Origin: Ampullaceana balthica
Lineage: Eukaryota > Mollusca > Gastropoda > Lymnaeidae
Reading direction: 5' to 3'
NCBI GenBank assembly: GCA_944989445.1
Contig: CALYLW010000567.1
Location: 262,541 to 326,540 of the forward strand
DNA: 64,000 nucleotides
The notes under the pieces were generated by a model, which searched no databases, had not been told where the DNA came from, and worked only from the letters and a program-made list of their open reading frames with translations. A program made the translations under genes and the position numbers. Shown piece by piece: positions 43,403-55,514 of the stretch. Each line of letters opens with the position of its first letter. Position 1 is the first letter of the stretch.

Positions 43403-43832
43403 GGACAAGTGGGGTACAAGGAGGGGTGGAGAGACAATGTGGCATGCCCGACAATGACGTGTAATGTAGGTCACACAGGGTTTTATCTTCCCCCCAACGC
43501 AATGCAAATCTTGATCACTCAATATTCATGTGATTGAGTTATCTAAAGACGCCATCTCTCCATGGCCCCGGGGCACCTTGCTCAGAACTGTGAAACCAAT
43601 AAAATATGTGCAAATAATACCACTCGATGGCCGTTAAATGCCCTCCTAATATCTCGCCTTTTACCTCTACATGTTTGAGATTGTTAAAACTCGTGCTGGG
43701 ATTCAGGACCAGGTACGAGCTCGGTGGTTGTACAAATTGTGAGTTAATTCATGGAGATGAGATGGACATCCTATACCAAATATAAAAGGCTTGACCATAA
43801 GATAAACTGAGCCATCTGGAAGATTGGACTCG

Positions 43833-44098
43833 ACCAAAGGGACTCAACAAATGGGCCACAACCAAAGGGAGTCAAGTAAAAGGGAAGCAACCATAGCGAC
43901 TCAAGTAAAAGGGAAGCAAGCAAAGGGCACTCAACCAAAGGGACTCAAGTAAAATGGAGGCAACCAAGGGGACTCAACACCAGGGACGCAACCAAAGGGA
44001 CACAACCAAAGGGACGCAACCAAAGGGACACAACCAAAGGGACACAACCAAAGGGATTCAACCAAAGGGGCTAAACCAAAGAGACTCAACCAAAGGAA
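43833..44098 (+). repeat. Irregular CAACCAAAGGGA repeat
   Basis: About 18 loose units of 13-18 bp (GACTCAACCAAAGG type). It resumes at 45167-45215 beyond the inserted element, so the array was split by transposition. Confidence 0.85.
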
Positions 44099-45166
44099 CA
44101 GTGGCGTAACAACGGGTTGGCATCGGGGCAGTTGCCAAGGGCGCCAGCTCAAAAGGGCGTCCTGAATCTATAATTTTTAAATTTTGTATTTAAATAAATA
44201 CAGTCGGACCTCTCTAAGTCGAACTCAAAATGACCCGAAAGAAAAATTCGACTTACGGAATTTTTGAGTTAGGGAAACTGGCGTTATGGGCACCGATTAA
44301 TAAAGGACAATGTAGATATTGAGAGGTGGGGGGAACAGCCATACCGGCTAGTAGGCTTGACAGGGAAGAGAGGCGGTGTCTATGTTTCATATGAAAGGAA
44401 GCCAACTTGCTTTGAAAAAAAAGAAAAAAAATTACTATCATCATCCCACTGTCGAGGGAGTAAAGTGGGGAAGGGGAGGGAAGGTGTCTCCTCTCATGGG
44501 CTTGTGTCGGTATGTCAAAGCAAGTTGGCTCCTTTCATATGTAAAATCACCACCCCTCCTTCCTGTCTAGCCTTATAGCCTCTATGGCTGCCCCCTTTCC
44601 CTCTCAATATCAACATTGTCTTTGATTAATCTGCGCCTATTACGCCAGTTTCCCTTTAACGCGAAAACTCCTTAAGTCGAACCATCTTGTGTTCGACTTA
44701 GAAAGGTCCGACTGTATTAGCAAAACGCCAATACGCCAGCTAACGGAAGTGCTGAGCTGTAGTCGGTGGAGTGTTACTTAAATTTACTTTTAATTGTGAT
44801 TTTCTATCGTTATGTATAAGATAATGAGTTTGACACATTGACACTAATGTTTTTATTTATAATACTTAAAGTTTTGCTGTATTCTTTACTAAAGCAACAC
44901 TATCCCGTTTTATCCACCAATTTTTTGGTATTATTTAGTAAATAATAAACTGCAAATTTGAATTGTTAATGTCTTATGCATTTTTTTTTATATTCACGTT
45001 GTATGTCTGTCACTGTCAGACTGAGTAATTATTGTCATAAATAAAATAAGAGAAATTCAATTATTTTTTCTAACAAATAAAAAATCGCAAAGCTAAAACT
45101 TATCAATTTATCGAGGGCGCCAAAAATAAATTAGCCAAGGGCGCCAAAAAACTAGTTACGCCTCTG
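44099..45166. mobile_element. hAT-type element, 1.07 kb, target duplication CAAAGGAA
   Basis: Termini CAGTGGCGTAAC and GTTACGCCTCTG are inverted, with 8-bp duplications at 44091-44098 and 45167-45174. Subterminal GGGCGCCA motifs occur near both ends. No transposase; it contains a second, nested element (44201-44714). Confidence 0.9.
44201..44714. mobile_element. Snap-back MITE with TA duplication (pogo/mariner-like)
   Basis: Termini CAGTCGGACCTCTCTAAGTC and GACTTAGAAAGGTCCGACTG are about 20-bp inverted repeats flanked by TA. The whole element is a long imperfect palindrome (AAGCCAACTTGCTTTG on the left, CAAAGCAAGTTGGCTC on the right). Confidence 0.9.
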
Positions 45167-45208
45167 CAAAGGAACACAACCAAAAGGAATTCGACCAAAG
45201 GTAACTCA

Positions 45209-45345
45209 CACAAATCCAGGTGCTCGCCGTTCAATCTCGCTCTAGGTCGCCCAAATATCCGCTCAAAATCTGGCATAGGTGACTTCCTGTTGCAGTCACT
45301 GTTGACTGTCATCGGCGTGTTCTTGTTGTAGGTGATATCGAACTC
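45209..45345 (-). CDS. Unrecognised exon-like segment 2
   Basis: Minus strand reads FDITYNKNTPMTVNSDCNRK, SPMPDFERIFGRPRARLNG and EHLDL, then GTGAGTTACC as donor (near 45205). The composition and donor look like a coding exon, and an acceptor-like AAGTAAG lies at its start. No family recognised. About 8 kb upstream of PPAR exon 1 on the same strand. Confidence 0.35.
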
Positions 45346-45574
45346 TTACTTCTGTCCTGATAGATGAATAGTTATTCCAGGTCTTTGGCGACACCTGTTG
45401 GAATAGATTTCAAACAATATCTTTGATATGAGTACAATTTTCACGCCAAGTTAGTTGACCGCATACCGAATCAGGAGCGTAACTAGGGGGTATCGTAGGT
45501 GGGGGTGGGGCAGGGGTGCGTCAAGCCCGGTCTGGATTTCTAGGGTTTTTTTCTGACATGATGTGAAATTATTT

Positions 45575-46085
45575 AAACTAGATACGCCCCGCGGCGTAGC
45601 ATGCGCCGCAGACTTGCTCATGGATAGTGCAAAGAAAGGAGGGAAAGAACGGACACAAACTACAGCACGAAGAAATTAAAACAACCCGAATGAACGTCGT
45701 TGGGGGACCACCGACGCATTGTTGGTCTCGAGACATTCGCAATAAGGTTATCTACCTGCCCACCACCCTTCACCACCCTAGCTTGCCAACCATAAACTGA
45801 AATTTGCCGACCCTAGCAAGGGTTAGCTATGTTCGCAAAAAAGGGGGAAAGGAACGGGCACAAACACACATTTTGAACGTTTTGGCTGGAGCTTCAACTC
45901 AGGATCTTCCGTGTGTAAGGCGTACGTGTTTACCACTACACTTCAAATCTCATCTTATTCTGTGAAGGAAAAACGCAAGTCAGTGCAAGAAACATTGTTG
46001 GTCCCAAGGCATTGGTCGACCCCATCGAGGGTCATTCGTCATGCTTATTTGCACATACTCGCTCTGGTGAATTATATATTTAGAA
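45575..46085 (+). mobile_element. SINE-like element, copy B
   Basis: Starts TAGATACGCCCCGCGGCGTA and ends near GTGAATTATATATTTAG, with a minus-strand tRNA-like part at about 45886-45945. Same family as copies at 1.9, 56.4 and 62.5 kb. Confidence 0.8.
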
Positions 46086-46609
46086 TAGAAAATGGAAGTC
46101 ACGTGTTTAAGGGTGCTCTTTTGGTGCGGAGGGGGAGGGGTAATTATTTAAGGTACGCCTCTGGCTAGAAACGTTCTTACTTTATTGGTTCACTGCATAC
46201 AATGAAACGAAATGAAGACAATGAATTTCTTTTTGCAACTCGCCAACCTAATAAATATAATGATATATTTTTAATTAGTAATAATAACATGTTATTTATT
46301 ATAGATAATTATTTATATTTTTTTATTGAGAATATCTCCGACACCTGAATGCTGAAATATTTAAAATTTGGAACAATAGAATTCGTGACAAACCATTGAA
46401 AAATTAATTTCCCGTTTTAATATAAGATTGACATATCTTTTGATCGCACTTTTCAGTAATAAACAAACAAGTGCATAAATAAATAAATAAATAAATATAG
46501 GTGAAGATTACTGTGCATATAAGGACTACTGAACATATAAATTTTATTTTAAAAAATGGAAAGTCAACATGAATTTTTCTTCCAATCTCCACTAGGGAAT
46601 GAGACGTTG

Positions 46610-46800
46610 AACTCTAGATTTGTACAAACATTCTCACGAGAGCAAAAAGGTCAAGTCTATCCATAACGAGAGTAGCTTGGCAGACGTAATCCCTTCCATA
46701 CTCTTCCTCTAGCTTGAGGGCAGCACGAGGGCAGATGAAAACCAAGACGTGGGATGCAGGTCGGGAGGAATTGTCACAGTGGCAAACATTCTAAATGGAA
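46610..46800 (-). pseudogene. Possible LINE C-terminal zinc-knuckle remnant
   Basis: Minus frame VCHCDNSSRPASHVLVFICP, then LEEEYGRDYVCQATLVMDRL, then a stop. The C-x-C...H...C spacing resembles the C-terminal knuckle of non-LTR polyproteins, but this is weak. Confidence 0.3.
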
Positions 46801-47590
46801 AAAAAATGCCCTACTATCAAAATCACTGAGTGGTGGAAAAAATTAATCGCCCGTGACATTTAGGTGACGGCACGCACATGAAAACGGGACACGATGTTTA
46901 CTGACTGCATGACGCAGAGAAGCAGATGTTGTATATCAAGCTATGGAGAGTACGCGGATTTAGGCGGGATTTTGAAATAGGTTTGACAATCTGGAGATGC
47001 ACGTATTTTTTTTTAGAGACTAAACAATTGTTAGGTATTTGATAATTTCACTTGACCGTCCATTGCGTCACAAAAAATCTGGAGAGTTCTCCAGGTCTCC
47101 ATGAAAACTTAGGTTGGTACTGCAATCAGGCGGTAGAAGTAAATGTTATTGAATAGAGTACGGTAAGCCCGAAAAGGGCGCCCAATGGCGTGCTGGATTT
47201 GTTTAGAATAGTCTAGATGCATCAGGATTGCCGTATTCTATTCAGTAACTGCTCTCTATACCTAGCAGTGCGGGAAGAGTCATCGACTGCAGTCTAACAG
47301 CTCCAGAAGGCGTGGACAGAGTGTAAAATCCAGCTCTTCGTTTGTATGCGCTTCACTAGCTCATCGCCATCTTATCTAGGGTGACAATGTTTCCACTTAT
47401 AGCCTGGCACACAGACACTGACTTGACCATCGAAGATTTGACGTCATTTCATGCAGTGCAATGAACGAGGTTTGACGTCATTTCATGCAGTGCAATGAAC
47501 GAGGTTTCACATTTCTCCCCTGTCTTGGAATTCCGGAAGTCGTTCAGTTTTAACAGCCCCCACCGCCTCACCAAACACTGTGCACTAAAC
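46801..47590. other. Intergenic DNA, nothing recognised
   Basis: A short direct duplication lies at 47438-47510 (GACGTCATTTCATGCAGTGC twice). No gene supported. Confidence 0.45.
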
Positions 47591-47601
47591 CCTTTATAGA
47601 T

Positions 47602-47811
47602 CAGTGATGGCAAACCTATGGCACGCGTGCTACAGTCGGCATACCGAGCCTCTTCAGCCGGCACGTGACTTCCTTAATCCCATTAGCTAAGCCAACCCCC
47701 CCCCCGCTGCCCCATTTTTGGGTTTTATTGGAGTCTTGGCACTTTGCTATAAATAAGTTGGTTTTGGTTTGAAATTTAGGCACGCCGCCCCAAAAAGGTT
47801 GGCCATCTCTG
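47602..47811. mobile_element. hAT MITE, 210 bp, target duplication TTATAGAT
   Basis: Ends CAGTGATGGCAAACCT and AGGTTGGCCATCTCTG, duplications at 47594-47601 and 47812-47819. Same family as 33041-33218. Its right end is the seed of the array that follows. Confidence 0.93.
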
Positions 47812-49226
47812 TTATAGATGTAGATAAGGTTGGCCACCGCTGTTATAGATGTAGATAAGGTTGGCCACCACTGTTATAGGTGTAGATAAGGTTGGCCACC
47901 ACTGTTATAGATGTAGATAAGGTTGGCCATCACTGTTATAGATGTAGATAAGGTTGGCCACCACTGTTATAGGTGTAGATAAGGTTGGCCACCACTGTTA
48001 TAGATGTAGATAAGTTTGGCCACCACTGTTATAGGTGTAGATAAGGTTGGCCATCATTGTTATAGATGTAGATAAGGTTGGCCATCACTGTTATAGATGT
48101 AGATAAGGTTGGCCACCACTTTTATAGATGTAAATAAGGTTGGCCACCACTGTTATAGATGTAGATAAGGTTGGCCACCGCTGTTATAGATGTAGATAAG
48201 GTTGGCCACCACTGTTATAGATGTAGATAAGGTTGGCCATCACTGTTATAGATGTAGATAAGGTTGGCCACCGCTGTTATAGATGTAGATAAGGTTGGCC
48301 ACCACTGTTATAGGTGTAGATAAGGTTGGCCACCGCTGTTATAGATGTAGATAAGGTTGGCCACCACTGTTATAGGTGTAGATAAGGTTGGCCACCACTG
48401 TTATAGATGTAGATAAGGTTGGCCATCACTGTTATAGATGTAGATAAGGTTGGCCACCACTGTTATAGGTGTAGATAAGGTTGGCCACCACTGTTATAGA
48501 TGTAGATAAGGTTGGCCATCACTGTTATAGATGTAGATAAGGTTGGCCACCACTGTTATAGGTCTAGATAAGGTTGGCCATCACTGTTATAGATGTAGAT
48601 AAAGTTGGCCATCACTATTATAGATGTAAATAAGGTTGGCCATCACTGTTATAGATGTAGATACGGTTGGCCACCACTGTTTTAGATGTAGACAAAGTTG
48701 GCTACCACTGTTATAGATGTAGACAAAGTTGGCTACCACTGTTATAGATGTAGATAAGGTTGGCCACCACTGTTATAGATGTAGATAAGGTTGGCCACCA
48801 CTGTTATAGATGTAGATAAGGTTGGCCACCACTGTTATAGATGTAGATAAGGTTGGCCACCGCTGTTATAGAGGTAGATAAGGTTGGCCATCACTGTTAT
48901 AGATGTAGACAAGGTTGGCCATCACTGTTATAGATGTAGATAAGGTTGGCCATCACTGTTATAGATGTAGATAAGGTTCGCCATCACTGTTATAGATGTA
49001 GACAAGGTTGGCCATCACTGTTATAGATGTAGATAAGGTTGGCTATCACTGTTATAGATGTAGATAAGGTTGGCCACCACTGTTATAGATGTAGACAAAG
49101 TTGGCCACCACTGTTATAGATGTAGACAAAGTTGGCCACCACTGTTATAGATGTAGATAAGGTTGGCCATCCCTGTTATAGATGTAGATAAGGTTGGCCA
49201 CCACTGTTATAGATGTAGACAAGGTA
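47812..49226 (+). repeat. 31-bp satellite made of MITE end, target duplication and flank
   Basis: About 45 units of TTATAGAT (target duplication), GTAGATAA (flank) and GGTTGGCCACCACTG (right terminal repeat of the MITE). Sub-variants (ATCACTG, GACAAAGTTGG, GGTGTAGAT) cluster in runs, as expected from successive unequal exchanges. Confidence 0.96.
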
Positions 49227-49685
49227 GAAACCAAAAACCGCCATGTTTGCATAATTTCCTGGTCTATATATATGTTAAGTGTATGCGGCAAGCGCTGGGC
49301 GAAATGGAGATTAGATTGACATATTCAATTTGGTTATCAAATATTTCTAGCGGTGAGTTAGGTCATAGGATGGCAACGAGATTGGACGATGACGTCACGA
49401 TTATCTCACAATTTTATCAACACTGTGATTACGTCATAGACCGATTGGCTTTACTCCACAAACCTGGACACCAGCGCCAGATTAACAAGCCTTCTGTCGA
49501 TACTTTTTTTTTCAAACCCCTTGTCGGCCAGAAACCTTTGACCACTTGACCACCATTCTAAATCGTTCACCAGTTCTTAGTTTTGTGCCTGGCAACGTTA
49601 ACCGATTTTCCCCGTGGTTAGAGTTCGTCTGGAGATTGACGTGCGTGCGTCATTTGTTAGCCTCTGGGCTCATCCCGTAATAAGG
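49227..49685. other. Intergenic DNA, nothing recognised
   Basis: A 128-codon open frame spans the satellite edge and this stretch but shows no recognisable domain. Not called as a gene. Confidence 0.4.
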
Positions 49686-49689
49686 TGTA

Positions 49690-50350
49690 TTTTACTGGCC
49701 TACGTCTTTCTATGTATATTACTGGCCTACGTTTTTCTATGTATATTACTGGCCTACCTCTTTCTATGTATATTACTGGCCTACGTCTTTCTATGTATAG
49801 TACTGGCCTACGTCTTTCTTTGTATATTACTGGCCTACGTCTTTCTTTGTATATTACTGGTCTACGTCTTTCTATGTATATTACTGGCCTACGTCTTTCT
49901 GTGTATATTACTGGTCTCCGTCTTTCTATGTATATTACTGGCCTACGTCTTTCTATGTATATTACTGGCCTACGTCTTTCTGTGTATATTACTGGCCTAC
50001 GTCTTTCTATGTATATTACTGGCCTACGTCTTTCTATGTATATTACTGGCCTACGTCTTTCTATGTATATTACTGGCCTACGTCTTTCTATGTATATTAC
50101 TGGCCTACGTCTTTCTATATGTATATTACTGGCCTACGTCTTTCTATGTATATTACTGTCCTACGTCTTTCTATATATATTACTGGCCTACGTTTTTCTG
50201 TGCATATTACCGGCCTACATCTTTCTTGGCTCATCCCGTTATATGGTGTATATTACTGGCCTACGTCTTTCTATGTATATAACAGGCCTACGTCTTTCTA
50301 TATATAATACTGGCCTGTATTTCTATATATATTACTGGCCTACGTCTTTC
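49690..50350 (+). repeat. 27-bp array
   Basis: About 24 units of TATTACTGGCCTACGTCTTT plus CTATGTA. Diverging units with CATTGGTCAGATTGGCC follow to about 50530. Confidence 0.95.
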
Positions 50351-50530
50351 CAACATTGGTCACGTTGTCCGATCCGTGTATATACATGCCTACGTCGTCC
50401 TATCATTGGTCAGATTGGCCATGTATGTTACTGGCCTACGTCGTCCTATCATTGGTCAGATTGGCCATGTATGTTACTGGCCAACGTCGTTCCATCATTG
50501 GTCACATATGTCTATGTATATAATGGCCTA

Positions 50531-51280
50531 CGTCCTTTTGTTGCACACCGGATGGTCAATGTTTAACTGTTGTCGATATTTAAAAATAATTCAGATGTAT
50601 TTGTTAAACGTGTGGAGTTGCAAGTGTTTAACATTTTCAAAGAACTGGTCGATGAAAGTTTAACATTTTCAAAGAACTCGTCGATGAAAGTTTAACATTT
50701 GGGGTAATTCCAATTTAATATGGCGCTTCAGTGATACAGGCTTTGACTAACACGAAACGTCCACTGGAACAACGCTTTTGATTGGCTCTGTTCACGAACC
50801 AAGGTCGATTAATTTCAGCACACACTGTTCACCGATTCGTTTATCATCTGAAGATTATTCTGTTATCGACACGAATTGTTGGCTATTTATAACACATTGC
50901 AGTGAACCAGTGGTTCTCTAGTTGGTGTTTGGCATAGTCGCGTATCTCGTTTCCAGTAGTTCACTATTTCACTATTGTGTTTAAAATATGAGGAAGAAAG
51001 TGCTCACATATATTGACTATATGTCACGTTCCAGCTCGCAATCTGCTCAATCTCCGCATACAGTCGTATCCAATGATCACCATCTGGACATTGGACATCG
51101 ATCGATACTGTTCAAATATTTAAAGATCAATTATTTTGTAATTGCGTGAATGGGGGGGGGGCTGGATGTGGTGCGCTCTCTTAGTGCACATGCACTAAAC
51201 ATTGAGGTTCGAAAAAAGGTTTGAATCGTCTCAAGGGAGATAAGTAAGACATTCTTAAAATGTGACCTACTTATTGGTTG
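50531..51280. other. Intergenic DNA, nothing recognised
   Basis: A short direct repeat near 50620-50700 (AAAGTTTAACATTT). No gene found. Confidence 0.45.
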
Positions 51281-51404
51281 GTCATTCTAAAGTCCACAAA
51301 CGTGAGGTAAAGAGTGAGAAGGAGATAAGAGGGAAAGAGAGGGAGAGCGAGAGGGGAGATATGAGGTGAAAGACCGGGGAGAAAAAGAGATTATGTACTT
51401 GAGA

Positions 51405-51720
51405 CAGGGAGATAGAGTGACAGCGATGTAGAAAGAGTGACAGGGAGATATAGTGACAGGGAGATATAGTGACAGGGAGATAAAGTGACATGGAGATAGA
51501 GTGACAAGAAAATAGAGTGACAGCGAGATAGAGTGACAGGGAGATAGAGTGACATGGAGATAGAGTGACATGGAGATAGAATGACGGGGAGATAGAGTGA
51601 CAGGGAGATAGAGTGACAGGGAGATAGAGTGACATGGAGATAGAGTGACGGGGAGATAGAGTGACAGGGAAATATATAGAGTGTCAGGGCGATATACAGA
51701 GTGACAGGGAGCTAGAATTG
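51405..51720 (+). repeat. 16-bp array
   Basis: About 19 units of GAGATAGAGTGACAGG with ATGG, CGGG and AAGA variants. Purine-rich strand. Confidence 0.95.
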
Positions 51721-51880
51721 GCTTTCAAAGGAAAGAAGTGTTGTCTTGGCTGAAGGTTTCTTGTGTCACAGCCTGTGAGGGACCAGTAGCCACAGAGATG
51801 ACTTGTATCTCATATCGGCGGGTGTCGAATTATTTGACAGTATCGAAGATTGTTGAGGCTGTGTAAACAATCTTGACCTT

Positions 51881-52100
51881 GGCAGGAGTCAATCAAAGGT
51901 CTTATGGTCTTCAACGTAGCCATTAACAAAGTCTGGCAGGAGTCAATCAAAGGTCTTATGGTCTTCAACGTAGCCATTAACAAAGTCTGGCAGGAGTCAA
52001 TCAAAGGTCTTATGGTCTTCAACGTAGCCATTAACAAAGTCTGGCAGGAGTCAATCAAAGGTCTTATGGTCTTCAACGTAGCCATTAACAAAGTCTGGCA
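51881..52100 (+). repeat. 54-bp tandem repeat, LINE insertion target
   Basis: Four units (TCTGGCAGGAGTCAATCAAA core, then GGTCTTATGGTCTTCAACGT). The LINE at 52126 landed in the sequence following the fourth unit. Confidence 0.95.
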
Positions 52101-52125
52101 GGAATGTCTCATAGTTATTATAATC

Positions 52126-53849
52126 CTTGTAGTTCTATTTCAAGCCTCTCTAAACCAGGGTAAAGTGCCCCAGGATTGGAAATTAGCTAACGTAACTCCA
52201 CTCTTTAAGAAAGGGGATAAATCAGACCCTGGTAATTACAGGCCTGTATCACTTACTAGTATCACCTGTAAATTACTAGAACACATAATGTATAGTAGAA
52301 TAGTTAACCACCTTGACAAATATAATGCCCTATGCCCACATCAACACGGCTTTAGAAAAAACAGATCATGCGAAACACAATTAATAGGTTTAATAGATGA
52401 ACTATCAAAAGGCTTAGACAAAAATGATCAAATAGATACAATATTACTAGACTTCTCAAAAGCATTTGACAAAGTTCACCACCTTAGTTTACTTAAAAAA
52501 CTTAACTACTTTGGAATCTCAGGTTCCTTACATCACTGGATCCAAGACTTCCTTTTGGGCAGGGAGCAAACTGTAATGTGATAATTAATGGATCCAAATC
52601 TGCACCAATAAAGGTTAACTCAGGAGTTCCACAAGGAACTGTGCTAGGTCCCTTACTCTTTTTAATTTATATAAATGATTTACCCAACAACATCCCAACA
52701 GGTACAAAAGTTAGGTTATTTGCTGATGATTGTATAATCTATAGAACAATTAAATCAGAACAAGACAGCAAAATTTTACAAAAAGACTTAGATGAATTGA
52801 TAAAATGGAAAACTAACTGGAGTATGTCTTTCCACCCAGAAAAGTGTCAACTGTTAAGAGTAACAAAGAAAAAGAAACAAATAAATTCAAAATATTACAT
52901 TCATCTCATCTTATCTTATCTTATCTGTTTACAGACGCTCCTTCTATACAGAAGATTTTTGCGTCCTACGCTTATCTATGGTTTGTGTTTAGTCCTGCAT
53001 TTTTATTAGAGATTTAAATGTTGATAAAGTGTTGGTTTTCCTGGATTCTTCAGGCAACCCATTCCACGCCCGAATTCCGGATGGGAAGAAGGAAAACTTG
53101 TTTGTGTTTGTTCTTGCATACGGAATAAGAAAGGTGTTTTTATCATGGAAAAGAACTGACCCAAACTAAAGATGCAAAATACTTAGGAGTCTTAATAAAT
53201 GAGAAACTATCATGGAATCCCCATTTCAATGAAGTTATTAAAAAATCAAACAAAACCTTAGGCTTTATAAAAAGAAACTTTAACAAATGTAATAGAGATA
53301 TAAAACTAAAATGCTACCTCACTTTGGTGAGACCTGTACTAGAATATGCATCTTCTGTATGGGACCCATCCACCAAAGAAAACATTGATAAACTAGAACA
53401 AATTCAAAAAAGAGCTGCCAGATTCATTACTGGAGAATATTCGAAACTGACAAGAATAACACCATTAGTTAAATCATTAAACCTTGAAACACTAGAGGAT
53501 AGACGAACCAGAAGCAAAGTAGTAATCATACATAAAGCAATTAATTCTAATTTAGAAATACAACACAAATATAACTTAATACAACCCTCAGATAGACATA
53601 AGGATAAAAACACCTTTCTTATTCCGTATGCAAGAACAAACACATACAAGTTTTCCTTCTTCCCATCCGGAATTCGGGCGTGGAATGGGTTGCCTGAAGA
53701 ATCCAGGAATACCAACACTTTATCAACATTTAAATCTCTAATAGAAATGCAGGACTAAACACAAACCATAGATAAGCGTAGGACGCAATAATCTTCTGTA
53801 TAGAAGGAGCGTCTGTAAACAGATAAGATAAGATAAGATAATATTTAAG
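52126..53849 (+). mobile_element. Jockey/CR1-like LINE, 5'-truncated, 37-bp target duplication
   Basis: Flanked by a perfect 37-bp duplication (52089-52125 and 53850-53886; begins CAAAGTCTGGCAGGAATG). Reverse transcriptase: KVPQDWKLANVTPLFKKGD, NYRPVSL, LLDFSKAFDKVHH, SGVPQGTVLGPLLFLIYIND, RLFADDCIIY, then (after an inverted insert at 52905-53142) [15 protein letters not shown] and [14 protein letters not shown]. It ends in a (GATAA)n tail. A one-base frameshift lies near 52575 (QTVM to VIINGSK). The endonuclease domain is missing. The active site is intact, but the element is dead. Confidence 0.93.
52905..53142 (-). mobile_element. Nested, inverted short copy of the same LINE
   Basis: The insert is the reverse complement of the family's 3' end, with its (GATAA)n tail at the left (TTATCTTATCTTATCTG). 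The flanking TCAT is the only visible duplication. It splits the host frame between QINSKYYIH and GKELTQTK. Confidence 0.85.
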
Positions 53850-53924
53850 CAAAGTCTGGCAGGAATGTCTCATAGTTATTATAATCTGCAACGTGGCCAA
53901 AGTCTGTCGAGTCGGAATTTACCG

Positions 53925-54945
53925 TAGCTGACTGGTGGATCTTGTTGTTGACTGGTGGATCTTGTTGATGACTGGTGGATCTTGTTGATGACTGGTGGAT
54001 CTTGTGGATGACTGGTGGATCTTGTTGATGACTGGTGGATCTTGTTGATGACTGGTGGATCTTGTTGATGACCGGTGGATCTTGTTGATGACTGGTGGAT
54101 CTTGTTGATGACTGGTGTATCTTGTTGATGACTGGTGGATCTTGTTGATGACTGGTGGATCTTGTTGATGACCGGTGGATCTTGTGATGACCGGTGGATC
54201 TTGTTGATGCTTGGTGGATCTTGTTGATGACTGGTGGATCTTGTTGATGACTGGTGGATCTTGTTGATGACTGGTGGATCTTGTGGATGACTGGTGGATC
54301 TTGTTGATGACTGGTGGATCTTGTTGATGACTGGTGGATCTTGTTGATGACTGGTGGATCTTGTTGATGACCGTGGATCTTGTTGATGACCGGTGGATCT
54401 TGTTGATGACCGGTGGATCTTGTTGATGACCGGTGGATCTTGTTGATGACTGGTGGACCTTGTTGATGACTGGTGGATCTTGTTGATGACTGGTGGATCT
54501 TGTTGATGACTGGTGGATCTTGTTGATGACCGGTGGATTTTGTTGATGACCGGTGGATCTTGTTGATGGCCGTTGGATCTTGTTGATGACCGGTGGATCT
54601 TGTTGATGACTGGTGGATCTTGTTGATGACTGGTGGATCTTGTTGATGACTGGTGGATCTTGTTGATGACTGGTGGATCTTGTTGATGACTGGTGGATCT
54701 TGTTGATGACTGGTGGATCTTGTTGATGAACGGTGGATCTTGTTGACGACTGGTGGATCTTGTTGATGACTGGTGGATCTTATTGATGACTGGTGGATCT
54801 TGTTGATGACCGGTGGATCTTGTTGATGACCGGTGGATCTTGTTGATGACTGGTGGATCTTGTTGATGACTGGTGGATCTTGTTGATGACTGGTGGATCT
54901 TGTTGATGACTGGTGGATCTTGTTGATGACTGGTGGACCTTGTGG
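53925..54945 (+). repeat. 20-bp array
   Basis: About 50 units of GACTGGTGGATCTTGTTGAT with ACCGG variants in clusters. Because 20 is not a multiple of three, all minus frames read a 20-residue repeat. Confidence 0.96.
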
Positions 54946-55377
54946 ATCATATATCATTGTCCTATTGTTTTTGTGGGTTTTCTTTTTTATTAGGTAAGTT
55001 TTGTGATTGTTGGGGAACTGGAGGGTAAAGAACAAGCTCTCCCCACCCCCACCCCATCCCCATACACAACCTGACACGATGAACCGAGATTCCCACCAGC
55101 CAAAAATTGCCTATTGCCATATGTTCCTGTCTCCAGCAATATTCCACGCAGAAAGTTGTCAATTGTTTAACACGCATGTCCCGCGTGGAGACCTGATTGT
55201 CTTTCCCCGTGCGTTGAGGGTAAGGCAGAGTGCGGGGAGGGAGGGACGCGTAGAGCACGCGCAGGGCAAGTACGGCCACCCATTGGCTGATCTCTTTGCC
55301 AGAACAACAAGCATAAACCATCTTCTTCATTGTCATTTATCTCTTGTGTTTGGAGCAGACTTCGCAAAGCCTTCTTT
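54946..55377. other. CpG-richer unique DNA, no gene called
   Basis: Contains GCGTAGAGCACGCGCAGGG and CCCATTGGCTG (CCAAT on minus), so it could be promoter-like. No exon recognised. Confidence 0.35.
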
Positions 55378-55466
55378 TTTTAAAATCCCTAATAATAACT
55401 TCAACGTCTTGTCGTTCTCTCTCTCTCTCTCTCTTTTTCTCTCTCTCTCTATTTCTCTCTCTCTCT

Positions 55467-55514
<48 letters not shown>

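Noticed and set aside
49163..49549. 128-codon open frame after the 31-bp satellite
   Set aside because: Begins inside the satellite, has no recognisable domain and no flanking splice support.
53845..55077. 410-codon minus-strand frame with HQQDPPVINKI repeats
   Set aside because: Reading of the 20-bp array; no unique domain at either end.
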